Shown: positions 32,574-41,455 of the stretch, in pieces
How the letters are laid out: the number at the start of each line of letters is the position of its first letter
How positions within the stretch are numbered: the first letter of the stretch is position 1
Origin: Pseudonocardia cypriaca
GTDB taxonomy: Bacteria > Actinomycetota > Actinomycetes > Mycobacteriales > Pseudonocardiaceae
DNA: 64,000 nucleotides
Assembly: GCF_006717045.1 (NCBI RefSeq)
Contig: NZ_VFPH01000003.1
Span: 682,001 to 746,000 of the forward strand
Direction: 5' to 3'
Made by a program: the position numbers and the translations under genes
Notes under the pieces: generated by a model
Seen by the model: only the letters and a program-made list of their open reading frames with translations
What the model was told of the DNA's origin: nothing
The model's database searches: none

Positions 32574-34076
32574 TTACTCAGAACGCACGAGCGGGTACAG
32601 AATGGTTTCACGGATTCCGAGGCCGGTGAGCGTCATGAGCAGCCGGTCGATGCCCATTCCCATCCCCCCAGTGGGTGGCAATCCGTACTCCATGGCGCGC
32701 AGGAAGTCCTCGTCCAGTTGCATCGCCTCGGGATCACCGGCCGCCGCCTGCAACGACTGGGCCGTGAGGCGTTCCCGCTGGTCGACCGGGTCGACGAGTT
32801 CCGAGTAGGCCGTTGCGAGCTCGGTGCCGAAGGCAATGAGGTCCCACGCTTCGGAGAGCCGCGGGTTCGCGCGGTGCCGCCTGGTCAGCGGCCGCACCTC
32901 GATCGGGTAGTCACGGACGAACGTCGGCTCGTGCAGCGTGTGCTCGACGAGCTTCTCGAACAGTTCGAGTACGATCTGGCCGGCTGTGTGCGAACCGTCC
33001 ACTTCGACGTCGTGAGCGATCGCCAGCTTGTGCAGCTCCTCCACCGAGGTGTCCGGGGTCACTTCCTGTCCGACGGCTTCCGAGACCGCCGTATGGAGGG
33101 TGACCGAACGCCACTCGCCACCCAGCTCGTGTTCCGAACCGTCAGCATGGCGTACAACCGTGGAGCCGAACACGGCGCGTGCCGAGGCGAGCACCAACTC
33201 ACGGGTGAGCTCGGCCATGTCGTCGTACGTGGCGTAGGCCTGGTAGGCCTCCAGCATCGCGAACTCCGGCGAGTGCGAGGAGTCGATGCCCTCGTTCCGG
33301 AAGTTCCTATTGATCTCGAAGACGCGCTCGATGCCGCCGACCACACACCGCTTCAGGAAAAGCTCGGGAGCGATCCTCAGGTACAGATCCGTGTCCAGGG
33401 CGTTGGAGTGCGTGACGAACGGACGAGCGGTGGCCCCGCCGTGCTGCAGTTGCAGCATCGGCGTCTCGACCTCCACGAACGACCGATCGTGCAGTACCGA
33501 CCGCAGGGTCTGCACGACCGTGGCGCGCCGCAGCACCGTCTCCCGTGCCTGGGGCCGGACGATGAGGTCGACGTAACGCTGCCTGACCCGCGTTTCCTCG
33601 GAAAGCTCGCGATGGAGCCCGGGAAGCGGCCGCAGCGCCTTCGCGGCCATCTGCCAGCTGTCGGCCATGACCGACAGCTCACCGCGCCGGGAGGTGGCCA
33701 CCTCGCCGTGCACCTGCACGTGGTCGCCGAGGTCGACCTGCGCCTTCCAGCGCGCGAGCTCCTCCTCACCGACCAGCGCGAGGGAGAGCATGGCCTGCAG
33801 CTCGGTGCCGTCACCCTCGCGCAGGGTGGCGAAGCACAGCTTGCCGGTGTTGCGCAGGAACATCACCCGCCCGGTGACGGCCACGACGTCGCCGGTCGCG
33901 GTGTCCGGCGGGAGATCGGGATGGGCGGCGCGCACCTCGCGCAGGGTGTGGGTGCGCTCGACGGCGACGGGGTACGGGTCGCGGTCCTGTTCGAGCAGCG
34001 CCGCCCGCTTGGCCCGGCGCACCCGCATCTGCTCGGGCAGGTCGTCGTCGGGGCTGGTGGGGGGCTCGTTGCTCAC
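32574..34076 (-). CDS. lysS: Lysine--tRNA ligase
   Basis: Class II aminoacyl-tRNA synthetase of 500 residues. An N-terminal OB-fold tRNA-anticodon domain (VVAVTGRVMFLRNTGKLCF) precedes the catalytic core with motif 2 FRNEGIDSSHSPEF and motif 3 GGMGMGIDRLLM. I placed the start at GTG 34076 because a -10 TACCCT lies eight bases upstream and because the protein then has the usual length (~500); the frame continues 45 codons upstream without conserved sequence. It corresponds to Rv3598c, next to lsr2. Confidence 0.93.
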   Translation of the reverse strand: MSNEPPTSPDDDLPEQMRVRRAKRAALLEQDRDPYPVAVERTHTLREVRAAHPDLPPDTATGDVVAVTGRVMFLRNTGKLCFATLREGDGTELQAMLSLALVGEEELARWKAQVDLGDHVQVHGEVATSRRGELSVMADSWQMAAKALRPLPGLHRELSEETRVRQRYVDLIVRPQARETVLRRATVVQTLRSVLHDRSFVEVETPMLQLQHGGATARPFVTHSNALDTDLYLRIAPELFLKRCVVGGIERVFEINRNFRNEGIDSSHSPEFAMLEAYQAYATYDDMAELTRELVLASARAVFGSTVVRHADGSEHELGGEWRSVTLHTAVSEAVGQEVTPDTSVEELHKLAIAHDVEVDGSHTAGQIVLELFEKLVEHTLHEPTFVRDYPIEVRPLTRRHRANPRLSEAWDLIAFGTELATAYSELVDPVDQRERLTAQSLQAAAGDPEAMQLDEDFLRAMEYGLPPTGGMGMGIDRLLMTLTGLGIRETILYPLVRSE

Positions 34077-34084
34077 GGGTGTCA

Positions 34085-34090
34085 AGGGTA
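34085..34090 (-). promoter_or_regulatory. Leaderless -10 box of lysS
   Basis: TACCCT on the minus strand, eight bases before GTG 34076. Confidence 0.45.
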
Positions 34091-34137
34091 GTGAGGTGCA
34101 TCGAGCCGAATTCGCTCGCCTGCCCGGTGGTGCTCCG

Positions 34138-34143
34138 TACGGT
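34138..34143 (+). promoter_or_regulatory. Leaderless -10 box of the methyltransferase gene
   Basis: TACGGT, eight bases before GTG 34152. It is divergent from the lysS promoter, with 47 bases between the two -10 boxes. Confidence 0.45.
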
Positions 34144-34151
34144 GTTCGAAC

Positions 34152-34919
34152 GTGACCACCTCTTCGCGAGCCCGCTCCTTCGGCGCGGCGGCCGCCGCAT
34201 ACGCAGAACACCGACCCGGGTATCCCGCCGACGCCGTCGACTGGGCGCTCGCGCCCGTCGCCGGAGGCCCGCTCCGGCTACTGGATCTCGCCGCAGGCAC
34301 CGGAAAGCTCACCGAGGGGCTGCTGACCAGGGGCGCGGTCACCGCCGTCGAGCCCGACCCGGCCATGCTCGCCCAGCTGCGGGCCCGGTTCCCCGGAGTC
34401 GACGCGCTCGAGGGCAGCGCCGAGGCGATCCCGCTGCCGGACGCGTCGTTCGACGCGGTGCTCGTCGGGCAGGCGTGGCACTGGTTCGACACCGACCGGG
34501 CCTTCGCGGAGGTGGCGAGGGTACTGCGGCCCGGCGGGGTGCTGGCGGTGCTGTGGAACGGCGACGACGCCCACGTGGACTGGGTGCGCGGCATGTACGA
34601 GGCAGGGCGCTGGAAGTCCACCGTGATCCGGAGGCCGGACGAGGAGCCGTCGCTGCCGACCCACCCGGCGTTCACCCCCGACGGGTTCGCGCAGTTCGCC
34701 AACCCGATCCCCACCACGGTCGACGGGCTGATCGCCACCCTGCGGACCCACTCGTGGGCCCTCACGACGGATCCCGCGGAGCGGGAGGTCATCTTCGACC
34801 GGATCCGCGCCTACCTCGCCGCGCGCCCCGAGACCGCGTCGGGGGAGTTCGACCACCCGCTCGTGACGGACGTGGTGCGGGCGGTGCGGCGGGAGGAGGC
34901 TCCGTCCCCGGGGGCGTGA
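34152..34919 (+). CDS. Class I SAM-dependent methyltransferase (Methyltransf_11 type)
   Basis: Methyltransferase of 255 residues. The SAM-binding motif I is LLDLAAGTGKLTEGL, motif II has AVEPDPAMLAQL, and motif post-I includes GSAEAIPLPDASFDAVLVGQAWHWF, the DUF-type pattern of UbiE/biotin-related methyltransferases. The substrate is unknown. It starts with GTG. It is adjacent to and codirectional with a second methyltransferase-like gene 95 bases on; the context gives no pathway. Confidence 0.85.
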   Translation: MTTSSRARSFGAAAAAYAEHRPGYPADAVDWALAPVAGGPLRLLDLAAGTGKLTEGLLTRGAVTAVEPDPAMLAQLRARFPGVDALEGSAEAIPLPDASFDAVLVGQAWHWFDTDRAFAEVARVLRPGGVLAVLWNGDDAHVDWVRGMYEAGRWKSTVIRRPDEEPSLPTHPAFTPDGFAQFANPIPTTVDGLIATLRTHSWALTTDPAEREVIFDRIRAYLAARPETASGEFDHPLVTDVVRAVRREEAPSPGA

Positions 34920-35014
34920 CGACCCGCCCACCGATCTGGGCAGTCGCTGCCGATGTGCGTCCGGCGCGGGGGCAGGAGCATGGGGCCAACCGTTCGTCGC
35001 CGCTGGAGGAGCCC

Positions 35015-35746
35015 ATGGACCGCACGACGACCCCCGCTCGGGTGGCTCTCACCGGCGAGATCGCGACGACGCCCCGTCCGCTGGCCGCGTACCGCGACAT
35101 GTTCCTGCTCGACGACGAGCAGCTGCGTGGCGGTCCGGTCCTGGACTGCCCGGCAGGTGCGTCGCCGTTCGGTGCGCAGGTGCGAGCGCTCGGCGGCACG
35201 GCCGTCAGCGTGGACCCGGCCTACCTCGATCCGGACGGCTTGGTGACCAGAGCCCGTGCCGACGTCGAGCGCGTCGTGGCGTGGCAGCGCGCCGCCCCGG
35301 ACGGCTTCGACTGGTCCTACCTCGGGTCACCCGACAGGGTGCACGACCTCTGGACCGGGGCGGTCGACGAGTTCGCCGCCGACTTCGCGCTCGACGACAA
35401 CCGGTACGTCGCGGCCACACTGCCCGAGCTGCCCTTCCCCGATGGCCACTTCGCCCTGACGGTGAGCGGGTTCCTGCTGTTCGTCTACCCGGACCTGCTC
35501 GATCTCGACGCTCACCGGGCAGCCATCGTCGAGCTGGCGCGGGTGACGCGCGGCGAGGTGCGGGTCTTCCCGTTGCACGACACGACAGGCATGCCGTACC
35601 GCCAGCTCGACCGGCTCCGCAGCTGCCTGCACGACTCGGGCGTCAGCACCGCGATCCGCACGGCGGCCTGCTCCTACACCCCGTTGCCCGGTGGCGACCG
35701 GATGCTCGTGTGCCGGTCCCGCGGAGGACTCGCGAGCCGCCGATGA
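35015..35746 (+). CDS. Methyltransferase-like protein
   Basis: Protein of 243 residues with a Rossmann-type start (GGPVLDCPAGASPFGAQVRALGGTAVSVDPAY) in which the glycine-rich motif I reads DCPAGASPFG, and a later LPFPDGHFALTVSGFLLFVY like the motif IV region of class I methyltransferases. Actinobacterial relatives are annotated only as SAM-dependent methyltransferases; activity is unproven. ATG 35015 has GGAGGA five bases upstream. It ends six bases before convergent coaX. Confidence 0.7.
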   Translation: MDRTTTPARVALTGEIATTPRPLAAYRDMFLLDDEQLRGGPVLDCPAGASPFGAQVRALGGTAVSVDPAYLDPDGLVTRARADVERVVAWQRAAPDGFDWSYLGSPDRVHDLWTGAVDEFAADFALDDNRYVAATLPELPFPDGHFALTVSGFLLFVYPDLLDLDAHRAAIVELARVTRGEVRVFPLHDTTGMPYRQLDRLRSCLHDSGVSTAIRTAACSYTPLPGGDRMLVCRSRGGLASRR

Positions 35747-35752
35747 TGCGTC

Positions 35753-36592
35753 CTACGACGCTGATCCGGCGGCTCGGGCGCCGTCTCCGCTCGGCGCCTG
35801 GGGGTGCGCGTTGCGCTGGTAGGTCAGGCGCAGGCCGAGCAGAGTGAGGTCCGGGACGTACTCCGTGATCGTCTCCGACTCCCCGCTCATGAGCGGCGCG
35901 AGCCCACCGGTGCCGAGCACGGTGACGGCCCCCGCCTTCGGGCCGAGCTCGGCGACGATGCGGCGGACCAGCCCGTCCACCTGCCCGGCGAAGCCGAAGA
36001 GCACGCCGGACTGCAGGCACTCGACCGTGTTCTTGCCGATCACCGAACGCGGCCGGACCAGCTCGACGGTGCGCAGCGCCGCGGCGCGGGTGGCCAGCGC
36101 CTCCATCGAGATCTCGATGCCCGGCGCGAGCGCGCCGCCGAGGAACTCGCCCTTCGCGGACACGACGTCGATGTTGGTGGAGGTGCCGAAGTCGACCACG
36201 ACGCACGCGGTGCCGTAGAGCCGGTGCGCGGCCAGCGTGTTCATCACGCGGTCGGCGCCCACCTCGCGCGGGTTGTCCACGAGCAGCGGGACGCCGGTGC
36301 GGACGCCGGGCCCGACGACGACCGCCGGCACGTCCCGTCGATCGATCAGCAGCCGCAGCTCGCGCAGCAGGGTGGGCACCGTGGAGAGCGCCGCGATCCC
36401 GGTGACCTGCGCCGCGTACGGGCCGAGCAGGCCCGCGAAGGCGACGTCCAGCTCGTCAGCGGTCATCCGCGGGTCGGTGCGCATCCGCCAGTCCCGCACG
36501 AGCGGCGGGTCGACCTCGTCGGCCGACCCGGCCTCGTCGGCGTAGAGGCCGAGTGCGATCTGGGTGTTGCCGACGTCCACGCAGAGCAGCAC
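35753..36592 (-). CDS. coaX: Type III pantothenate kinase
   Basis: ASKHA-fold kinase of 279 residues catalysing the first step of CoA synthesis, pantothenate to 4'-phosphopantothenate. The N-terminal phosphate loop is DVGNTQIALGL, the catalytic Asp is in REVGADRVMNTLAA, and VVVDFGTSTNIDVV and GGALAPGIEISMEAL are conserved. It starts at GTG 36592, 8 bases after panC. The mycobacterial gene between these two, panD, is absent. The order panC-coaX fits a CoA precursor operon. Confidence 0.93.
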   Translation of the reverse strand: MLLCVDVGNTQIALGLYADEAGSADEVDPPLVRDWRMRTDPRMTADELDVAFAGLLGPYAAQVTGIAALSTVPTLLRELRLLIDRRDVPAVVVGPGVRTGVPLLVDNPREVGADRVMNTLAAHRLYGTACVVVDFGTSTNIDVVSAKGEFLGGALAPGIEISMEALATRAAALRTVELVRPRSVIGKNTVECLQSGVLFGFAGQVDGLVRRIVAELGPKAGAVTVLGTGGLAPLMSGESETITEYVPDLTLLGLRLTYQRNAHPQAPSGDGARAAGSAS

Positions 36593-36600
36593 GGCCGTTC

Positions 36601-37479
36601 CTACAGCTGGACCGGGACGTTGTCGATCAGGCGGGTGCCACCGAGCCGCGCGGCCACCAGCAGCCGCGCACGGCCGGCCTGCGGGTCGGGGCCGAGGTCG
36701 GGATCGGTGAGCTCCAGGTAGTCGAGCGCGAGACCGGGCTCCTCGGCAAGCACGGCCCTGGCGGTGTCCAGCACCGCCTGCGGCCCGCGCGCCGACACCG
36801 CGGCACCGGCGGTCAGCGCCCGGTGCAGCACGGGCGCGCGGCGGCGGTCCTCGGGAGACAGGTAGGCGTTGCGGGAGGACAGCGCCAGCCCGTCCGGCTC
36901 GCGGACCGTGGGCACGCCGACCACCGACAGCGGGAAGTCCAGGTCCCGCGCCATCTTCGTGACGAGGACGAGCTGCTGGTAGTCCTTCTCCCCGAAGAAG
37001 GCGAGATCCGGCCCCACGATGTGGAAGAGCTTCGCCACCACCGTGAGGACCCCGGCGAAGTGCCCCGGCCGCACGGCGCCTTCGAGCCGTTCACCCAGCG
37101 GGCCCGGCGTGACCGTGGTGTCGGCGCCATCGGGGTACATGTCGGCCACACCGGGCAGGAACACCAGCTCCACGCCCTCCTCCCGGCACGCCTCGAGGTC
37201 GGCCTCCAGCGGTCTCGGGTAGCGCTCCAGGTCCTCCCCCGCCCCGAACTGCAGCGGGTTCACGAAGATCGACACGACCGGCACGACCGCGCCCGGCGCC
37301 AGGCGGGCGTGCCGGATCAGCTCGCGGTGCCCTTCGTGCAGGGCACCCATCGTCGGCACGAGTGCGATCTTGCGGCCCGCCGCGCGCAACGCCCGCGTGA
37401 CCGGGGCGATTTCGCGTGGCGAGCCGTGCACGGTGAGCGCACCGGACGCGTAGCCACCCCGGGTGCGTGCGGTCGTCAT
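36601..37479 (-). CDS. panC: Pantothenate synthetase
   Basis: Condenses pantoate with beta-alanine using ATP, 292 residues. The HIGH-like VPTMGALHEGH, IFVNPLQFGAGEDL, GEKDYQQLVLV and LSSRNAYLSPEDR motifs are present. An N-terminal extension of ~15 residues (TTARTRGGYASGAL) matches other actinobacterial enzymes. It overlaps the upstream DUF2520 gene by ATGA. No panB or panD is in the window. Confidence 0.95.
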   Translation of the reverse strand: MTTARTRGGYASGALTVHGSPREIAPVTRALRAAGRKIALVPTMGALHEGHRELIRHARLAPGAVVPVVSIFVNPLQFGAGEDLERYPRPLEADLEACREEGVELVFLPGVADMYPDGADTTVTPGPLGERLEGAVRPGHFAGVLTVVAKLFHIVGPDLAFFGEKDYQQLVLVTKMARDLDFPLSVVGVPTVREPDGLALSSRNAYLSPEDRRRAPVLHRALTAGAAVSARGPQAVLDTARAVLAEEPGLALDYLELTDPDLGPDPQAGRARLLVAARLGGTRLIDNVPVQL

Positions 37480-38369
37480 GGCTTCTCCTGCAGGATCTCG
37501 AGCACGTCGTGGGCGGCGTGGTCGGGCAGCAGCCCGGCGTCGACGGCGCGGTGCGCGGTGCGGCCCGCGAGCACGCGGTAGGTCTCGGCGAGGTCCGGGT
37601 CGGCCGCGTCGAGCTCGCGCAGGTGCATGCGCACGGTCCCGACGTCGCCGCGGGCCACCGGGCCGGTCAGGGCGCGGTCGCCGTGGCGCAGCGCGTTGTC
37701 GAGCGCCGCGGAGAGCAGCGGCGCGACGAGCCGTTCCGCCGGGGCGACGCCTGCCCGCTCCAGCATCTCGACGCAGTCGCGCACGAGCGTGACCAGGTGG
37801 TTCGCCCCGTGCGCCAGCGCGGTGTGGTACAGCGGGCGGACCTCCTCGGGCACGCGCACCGGTTCGGCGCCCATCTCGACCACGAGGGCCTCACCGACGC
37901 TCCACGCCGCCTCGTCCCCCGCGGTGGCCGTGACCCCGACGCTGCAGGCAGCGAGGCGGGCGACGTCCTCGGTGCGGCCGGTGAACGTCATCACGGGGTG
38001 CAGCGCGAGCGGCAGCACGCCGTGCTCGACGGCGGGAGCGAGCACCGACACCCCGTGCGCGCCCGAGGTGTGCACCACGATCTGACCGGCCCGGAAGCTG
38101 CCCGCTGCGGCGAGTCCGCGCACGAGGCCGGGAAGGACGTCGTCGGGGACGGCGAGCAGGGCCAGGTCGACGCCGGCGACGACCTCGTCCGGCGGGCGCA
38201 GGGGGACGCCGGGGAGGAGCGCGGTGGCCCGCTTGACGGAGTCACGCGAGACACCCGAGGTGGCGACCACCCGATGCCCTGCGCCCGCCCACGCGGCCCC
38301 CACGGCTGCGCCGACGCGCCCGGCCGACACGACACCCACCGCCAGCCGCGCGGGCCTGCCAGCGCTCAT
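37476..38369 (-). CDS. Rossmann-fold DUF2520 protein
   Basis: NAD(P)-binding protein of 297 residues with an N-terminal Rossmann domain (VGVVSAGRVGAAVGAAWAGAGH, then VALLAVPDDVLP) and a C-terminal all-helical DUF2520 domain (LYHTALAHGANHLVTLV). It is similar in layout to beta-hydroxyacid dehydrogenases and corresponds to Rv3603c next to panC. It may serve pantothenate supply, for example as a ketopantoate-like reductase, but this is unproven. ATG 38369 has AGGAG eight bases upstream; GTG 38372 is the adjacent alternative. Confidence 0.85.
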   Translation of the reverse strand: MSAGRPARLAVGVVSAGRVGAAVGAAWAGAGHRVVATSGVSRDSVKRATALLPGVPLRPPDEVVAGVDLALLAVPDDVLPGLVRGLAAAGSFRAGQIVVHTSGAHGVSVLAPAVEHGVLPLALHPVMTFTGRTEDVARLAACSVGVTATAGDEAAWSVGEALVVEMGAEPVRVPEEVRPLYHTALAHGANHLVTLVRDCVEMLERAGVAPAERLVAPLLSAALDNALRHGDRALTGPVARGDVGTVRMHLRELDAADPDLAETYRVLAGRTAHRAVDAGLLPDHAAHDVLEILQEKP

Positions 38370-38490
38370 CACTCTCTCCTCGTTCCAGTCCCGTCACGCG
38401 GGTACCAGACGGCGGTTCAGGCTAACCGCCCGCCGAGGCCGCACCGAGCAGCGGTGACGCGCTTCACCGGCTCGTGTCCCCTGCCCCGCG

Positions 38491-38543
38491 TCGACGAACG
38501 GTCCGTTCGTCGGTACCTATCCGACGAACGCGCCGTTCGTCGG
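38491..38543. terminator. Tandem hairpins (repeat family 2, copy A)
   Basis: Two adjacent stems: CGACGAACG-GTC-CGTTCGTCG (38492-38512, 9-bp arms) and CCGACGAACG-CGC-CGTTCGTCGG (38521-38543, 10-bp arms), just after the PrsW gene. A second pair with nearly the same sequence is at 60583-60634. They are probably terminators. Confidence 0.6.
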
Positions 38544-38556
38544 AACGGGCCTCGGC

Positions 38557-39891
38557 TCAGCGGCGCCAGGGGCCCTGCGGCGGGGGCGGGGGCGGCGGCG
38601 GGTAGCTCGGGCGCGGCGGGTAGCCGGGGTGGTACGGGGGCGCCGCCGCCTGCTGGCTCCGGGGAGGCGGCGGGGGCGGGCCGGGCGGCGGGGGTGTCCA
38701 GCCAGGGGGCCGGTGGTGGCGGATCGCGACGGTGAGGGCCTCCGGGTGACCCACGGCGCGGGCACGGGCCTGGCGCACCGCCTCGACCGCCTCGTTGTGC
38801 CACATCGGACCGAGCGGGCCGACCGTGCCGCGAGCCATTCGGTCGCGGAGGAACGCCAGCTCCGTGACCGCGGCCTGGTACTCCGCGACGGCCTTGGCGA
38901 CCCGGCGCCCGGAGCGCCTGCGCACCGCCGCCCGCCAGCCCTGCCGGCCGGCGAGGCTGGACAGCAGCGGCACCTCGCTCGGCACGATCCAGCCGGCGGC
39001 GGCGAAGCCGGGCAGCTGGGAGGCCACGATGCGCTGCTCCCGGCGGCGCTGCCAGACCACGACGATCACCAGAGCGACGAACAGCGGCACCATGACGAAG
39101 CCGTAGACCACGAGGAAGAGGCCCCCGTCGAGCACCGAAGCGGAGGTGTTCCACAGGGAGTGCAGCGCGACGGCCACCACGTACCCGATCGCGACCGCCC
39201 CGATCCGGCCGCCTGCGGACCTGCTGCGCGCCGCGATCGCGGCCCCGATGCCGGTCATCGCCGTGAACAGGGGGTGGGCGAACGGCGAGAGCACCCCACG
39301 CAGCACGAGGACGGCGAGCACGCTGCCGACCTGGCCGACGGCAGCGTCCTCGGTGAACGCCCGGCCCAGGTAGAGGATGTTCTCGGTGAACGCGAACCCG
39401 GCGGCCACCAGCCCGGCGTAGACGACCCCGTCGACGACGCCGTCGAACTCCCGCCGCCGGAAGATCAGCATGCCGACGAGGAACGCGCCCTTCACGGCCT
39501 CCTCGACGACCGGGGCCACCGCCACCGCCCCGAAGAAGTCGGCCTGGTCCCGGCCGAGCACCTGGTCGACGACCATGCTCGCGCTGCTGTTGATCAGCAG
39601 GGCGCTCAGCGCGGCGAAGCAGGCGCCCCACAGGAACGCGATGAGCAGCGTGCGCGGCGGTTCCGGCTCCCAGCGGTCGATCCAGAGGAAGGTGGCCACC
39701 ACCGGCCCGACCGGCACCAGTGCGCACAGAGCCCCGACCACCACCCCGGTGACACCGACGCTGCTGACCACGAGCCCGAGCACGACGAGCCCGCAGAAGC
39801 CGAGCGCGATCAACCCGAGGACCGGGGCGAGCACGCCGCGGCGCTGCCGTCCCGGGGTCGGCATCGGGATGACGCGCGTCGCCTGGGTCAT
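38557..39891 (-). CDS. PrsW-family intramembrane metalloprotease
   Basis: Polytopic membrane protease of 444 residues with about eight hydrophobic segments. The three PrsW motifs are present: EExxK (VVEEAVKG), FxxxEN (AGFAFTENILYL) and the histidines in SPFAHPLFTAMTG. The C-terminal ~100 residues are cytoplasmic and end in a Pro/Gly-rich tail (PPPPGPPPPPPRSQ). In B. subtilis PrsW cleaves an anti-sigma factor; the substrate here is unknown. It starts at ATG 39891, 21 bases from the DUF3180 stop, and probably belongs to the end of the fol operon. Confidence 0.88.
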   Translation of the reverse strand: MTQATRVIPMPTPGRQRRGVLAPVLGLIALGFCGLVVLGLVVSSVGVTGVVVGALCALVPVGPVVATFLWIDRWEPEPPRTLLIAFLWGACFAALSALLINSSASMVVDQVLGRDQADFFGAVAVAPVVEEAVKGAFLVGMLIFRRREFDGVVDGVVYAGLVAAGFAFTENILYLGRAFTEDAAVGQVGSVLAVLVLRGVLSPFAHPLFTAMTGIGAAIAARSRSAGGRIGAVAIGYVVAVALHSLWNTSASVLDGGLFLVVYGFVMVPLFVALVIVVVWQRRREQRIVASQLPGFAAAGWIVPSEVPLLSSLAGRQGWRAAVRRRSGRRVAKAVAEYQAAVTELAFLRDRMARGTVGPLGPMWHNEAVEAVRQARARAVGHPEALTVAIRHHRPPGWTPPPPGPPPPPPRSQQAAAPPYHPGYPPRPSYPPPPPPPPQGPWRR

Positions 39892-39912
39892 GGCCGAGGA
39901 GCCTACGGGTGA

Positions 39913-40386
39913 TCAGCCCGTCGGCGAATGACCATTCGGTTCGTCCCCGGGGTCGTCCGGGGTGCGGCAGCAGTGTTCGAGCCACAGCGCCCCACCGACC
40001 AGCCCCAGGGAGCACACCACGCCCACGATGCCGGCGAGGGAGTCGCTCCCCGCGGCCGTGACGTCACCGGCGAGCGGCACGACGTGCGCGAGCAGCCCGC
40101 CCCAGGCGCCGGTCATGATCGCGCCGGCCAGCGAGGACGCCTTGGCCAGCAGCACGGCGCGGGCGGCGACGAGCGGCTGCACGGGGCGCGTGCCGGGATC
40201 GCGGCGGATGCGAGCGCGCAGCATGTTGCCCCCCACCGCCTCGGCGATGCCGAGCACGCCGAGGCTGGCGCCCGCGAACAGCGGCAGCTGGGGGAGCGAG
40301 CCGTAGCTCAGCCGGACGAGGATGCCCACGACCACGGCCGTGACGAGGGCGACGGCGAACAGGTCGCGCGGTCGGGTCGGGGTCAC
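39913..40386 (-). CDS. DUF3180 membrane protein
   Basis: Small membrane protein of 157 residues with four hydrophobic segments, matching Rv3605c/DUF3180, which sits after folK across actinobacteria. The function is unknown. The start GTG overlaps the folK stop (GTGA), so it is translated with the folate genes. The conserved central block is GTRPVQPLVAARAVLLAKASSLAGA. Confidence 0.88.
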   Translation of the reverse strand: MTPTRPRDLFAVALVTAVVVGILVRLSYGSLPQLPLFAGASLGVLGIAEAVGGNMLRARIRRDPGTRPVQPLVAARAVLLAKASSLAGAIMTGAWGGLLAHVVPLAGDVTAAGSDSLAGIVGVVCSLGLVGGALWLEHCCRTPDDPGDEPNGHSPTG

Positions 40387-41060
40387 CGGGCCTCGTGTCC
40401 CCGACCGGGAGTGCGGTGCGTAGATCGGCGGATCCAGGTTTCCGCTGGGTGTGCCGGCGGGCCGGCCTCGTACCGGGTGTACTCGGCCGGGTCGCCGGTG
40501 CGCTCAGCGGGAAGCTGGGCCGTCGAGGTACGTGCAGGACTCCCGGTCGGGGGCACGAGGAGGACGAGGTCGTGGCGGCGGTGCATCCCGTCCTCCGCGC
40601 GCGGCCCGAGCGCGGCGAGCAGGGCCGCCACCGGTCCGTGGCCCGGCAGCACCGCGTCGGGCTCGACGTCGAGCCACGGGCGCAGCACGGTGGCCCGCTC
40701 GGGCGTGCCCGGGTGCGGGAGCAGCAGCTCCGGGTGGTCGCTCAGCACCGGACCGTCCGGCCCGTCGACGGTGACGACGTCCACGTCCAGCGTGCGCGGA
40801 CCCCAGTGCACGTCCCGCACCCGCTTCGCGGCCCGTTCGAGCTCCTGGCAGCGGCGCAGCCAGCCCCATGCGTCGGTACCGGAGTCCTCGACCACGAGCA
40901 CGGCGTTGAGGAAGTCGTCCTGCTCGACGCCGCCCCACGCGGCGGTCTCGTAGACCGGCGACGCCGCCCGCACCGCGTCACCGAGGCCCGCGACCGCGGA
41001 CCGCAGGTGCTCGAAACGGTCGCCGAGGTTCGAGCCGAGGGAGAGCACCGCCTTCGTCAC
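40383..41060 (-). CDS. folK: 2-amino-4-hydroxy-6-hydroxymethyldihydropteridine diphosphokinase, extended C-terminus
   Basis: Pyrophosphorylates hydroxymethyldihydropterin in folate synthesis, 225 residues. The HPPK core has LSLGSNLGDR, YETAAWGG and RVRDVHWGPRTLDVDVV. The core ends near residue 160; the following ~65 residues (MHRRHDLVLLVPPTGSPART onward) are low-complexity, positively charged and not seen in typical FolK. It starts with GTG overlapping the folB stop. It belongs to folE-folP-folB-folK-DUF3180, transcribed in that order. Confidence 0.93.
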   Translation of the reverse strand: MTKAVLSLGSNLGDRFEHLRSAVAGLGDAVRAASPVYETAAWGGVEQDDFLNAVLVVEDSGTDAWGWLRRCQELERAAKRVRDVHWGPRTLDVDVVTVDGPDGPVLSDHPELLLPHPGTPERATVLRPWLDVEPDAVLPGHGPVAALLAALGPRAEDGMHRRHDLVLLVPPTGSPARTSTAQLPAERTGDPAEYTRYEAGPPAHPAETWIRRSTHRTPGRGHEAR

Positions 41061-41446
41061 GCCGGGAACACCCGGGCCCGGCCGCCGCTGCGGGAACGCC
41101 GCGCGACGACCGCGACGTCTGCGAAGTCGAGGGGGATCGGCGCGTGCGGCTTGTGCAGCACGACCTCGACGGTCTGCACCCGCACATCGGCGAACACGTC
41201 GTCCGCAACGCGCCCGGCCACCGTCTCGATGAGATCGCACGGCGGCCCGCCGACGATCGCGGCCACCCGCTGGGCGAGCGCGCCGTAGTCGAGGGTGTCC
41301 TCGAGCCGGTCGGACCGGGCCGCGGCCGTGAGATCCATCCACACCGTGACGTCGACGACGAAATCCTGGCCGTCGCGGCGCTCGTGATCGAACACCCCGT
41401 GGCGGCCGCGCACGCGCAGACCACGCAGCTCGATGCGATCGGGCAT
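41057..41446 (-). CDS. folB: Dihydroneopterin aldolase
   Basis: Cleaves dihydroneopterin to the hydroxymethyl pterin used by FolK; 129 residues, octameric fold. Conserved elements are RGRHGVFDHERRDGQDFVVDV and the catalytic Glu/Lys blocks LIETVAGRVADDV and VVLHKPHAPI. It starts at ATG 41446, 9 bases after folP, and is coupled by GTGA to folK. It corresponds to Rv3607c. Confidence 0.94.
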   Translation of the reverse strand: MPDRIELRGLRVRGRHGVFDHERRDGQDFVVDVTVWMDLTAAARSDRLEDTLDYGALAQRVAAIVGGPPCDLIETVAGRVADDVFADVRVQTVEVVLHKPHAPIPLDFADVAVVARRSRSGGRARVFPA

Positions 41447-41455
41447 GGGGACCTC

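Noticed and set aside
34077..34211. Longer lysS start at 34211
   Set aside because: The extra 45 residues are low-complexity and not family-like, and the -10 TACCCT would then lie inside the gene.
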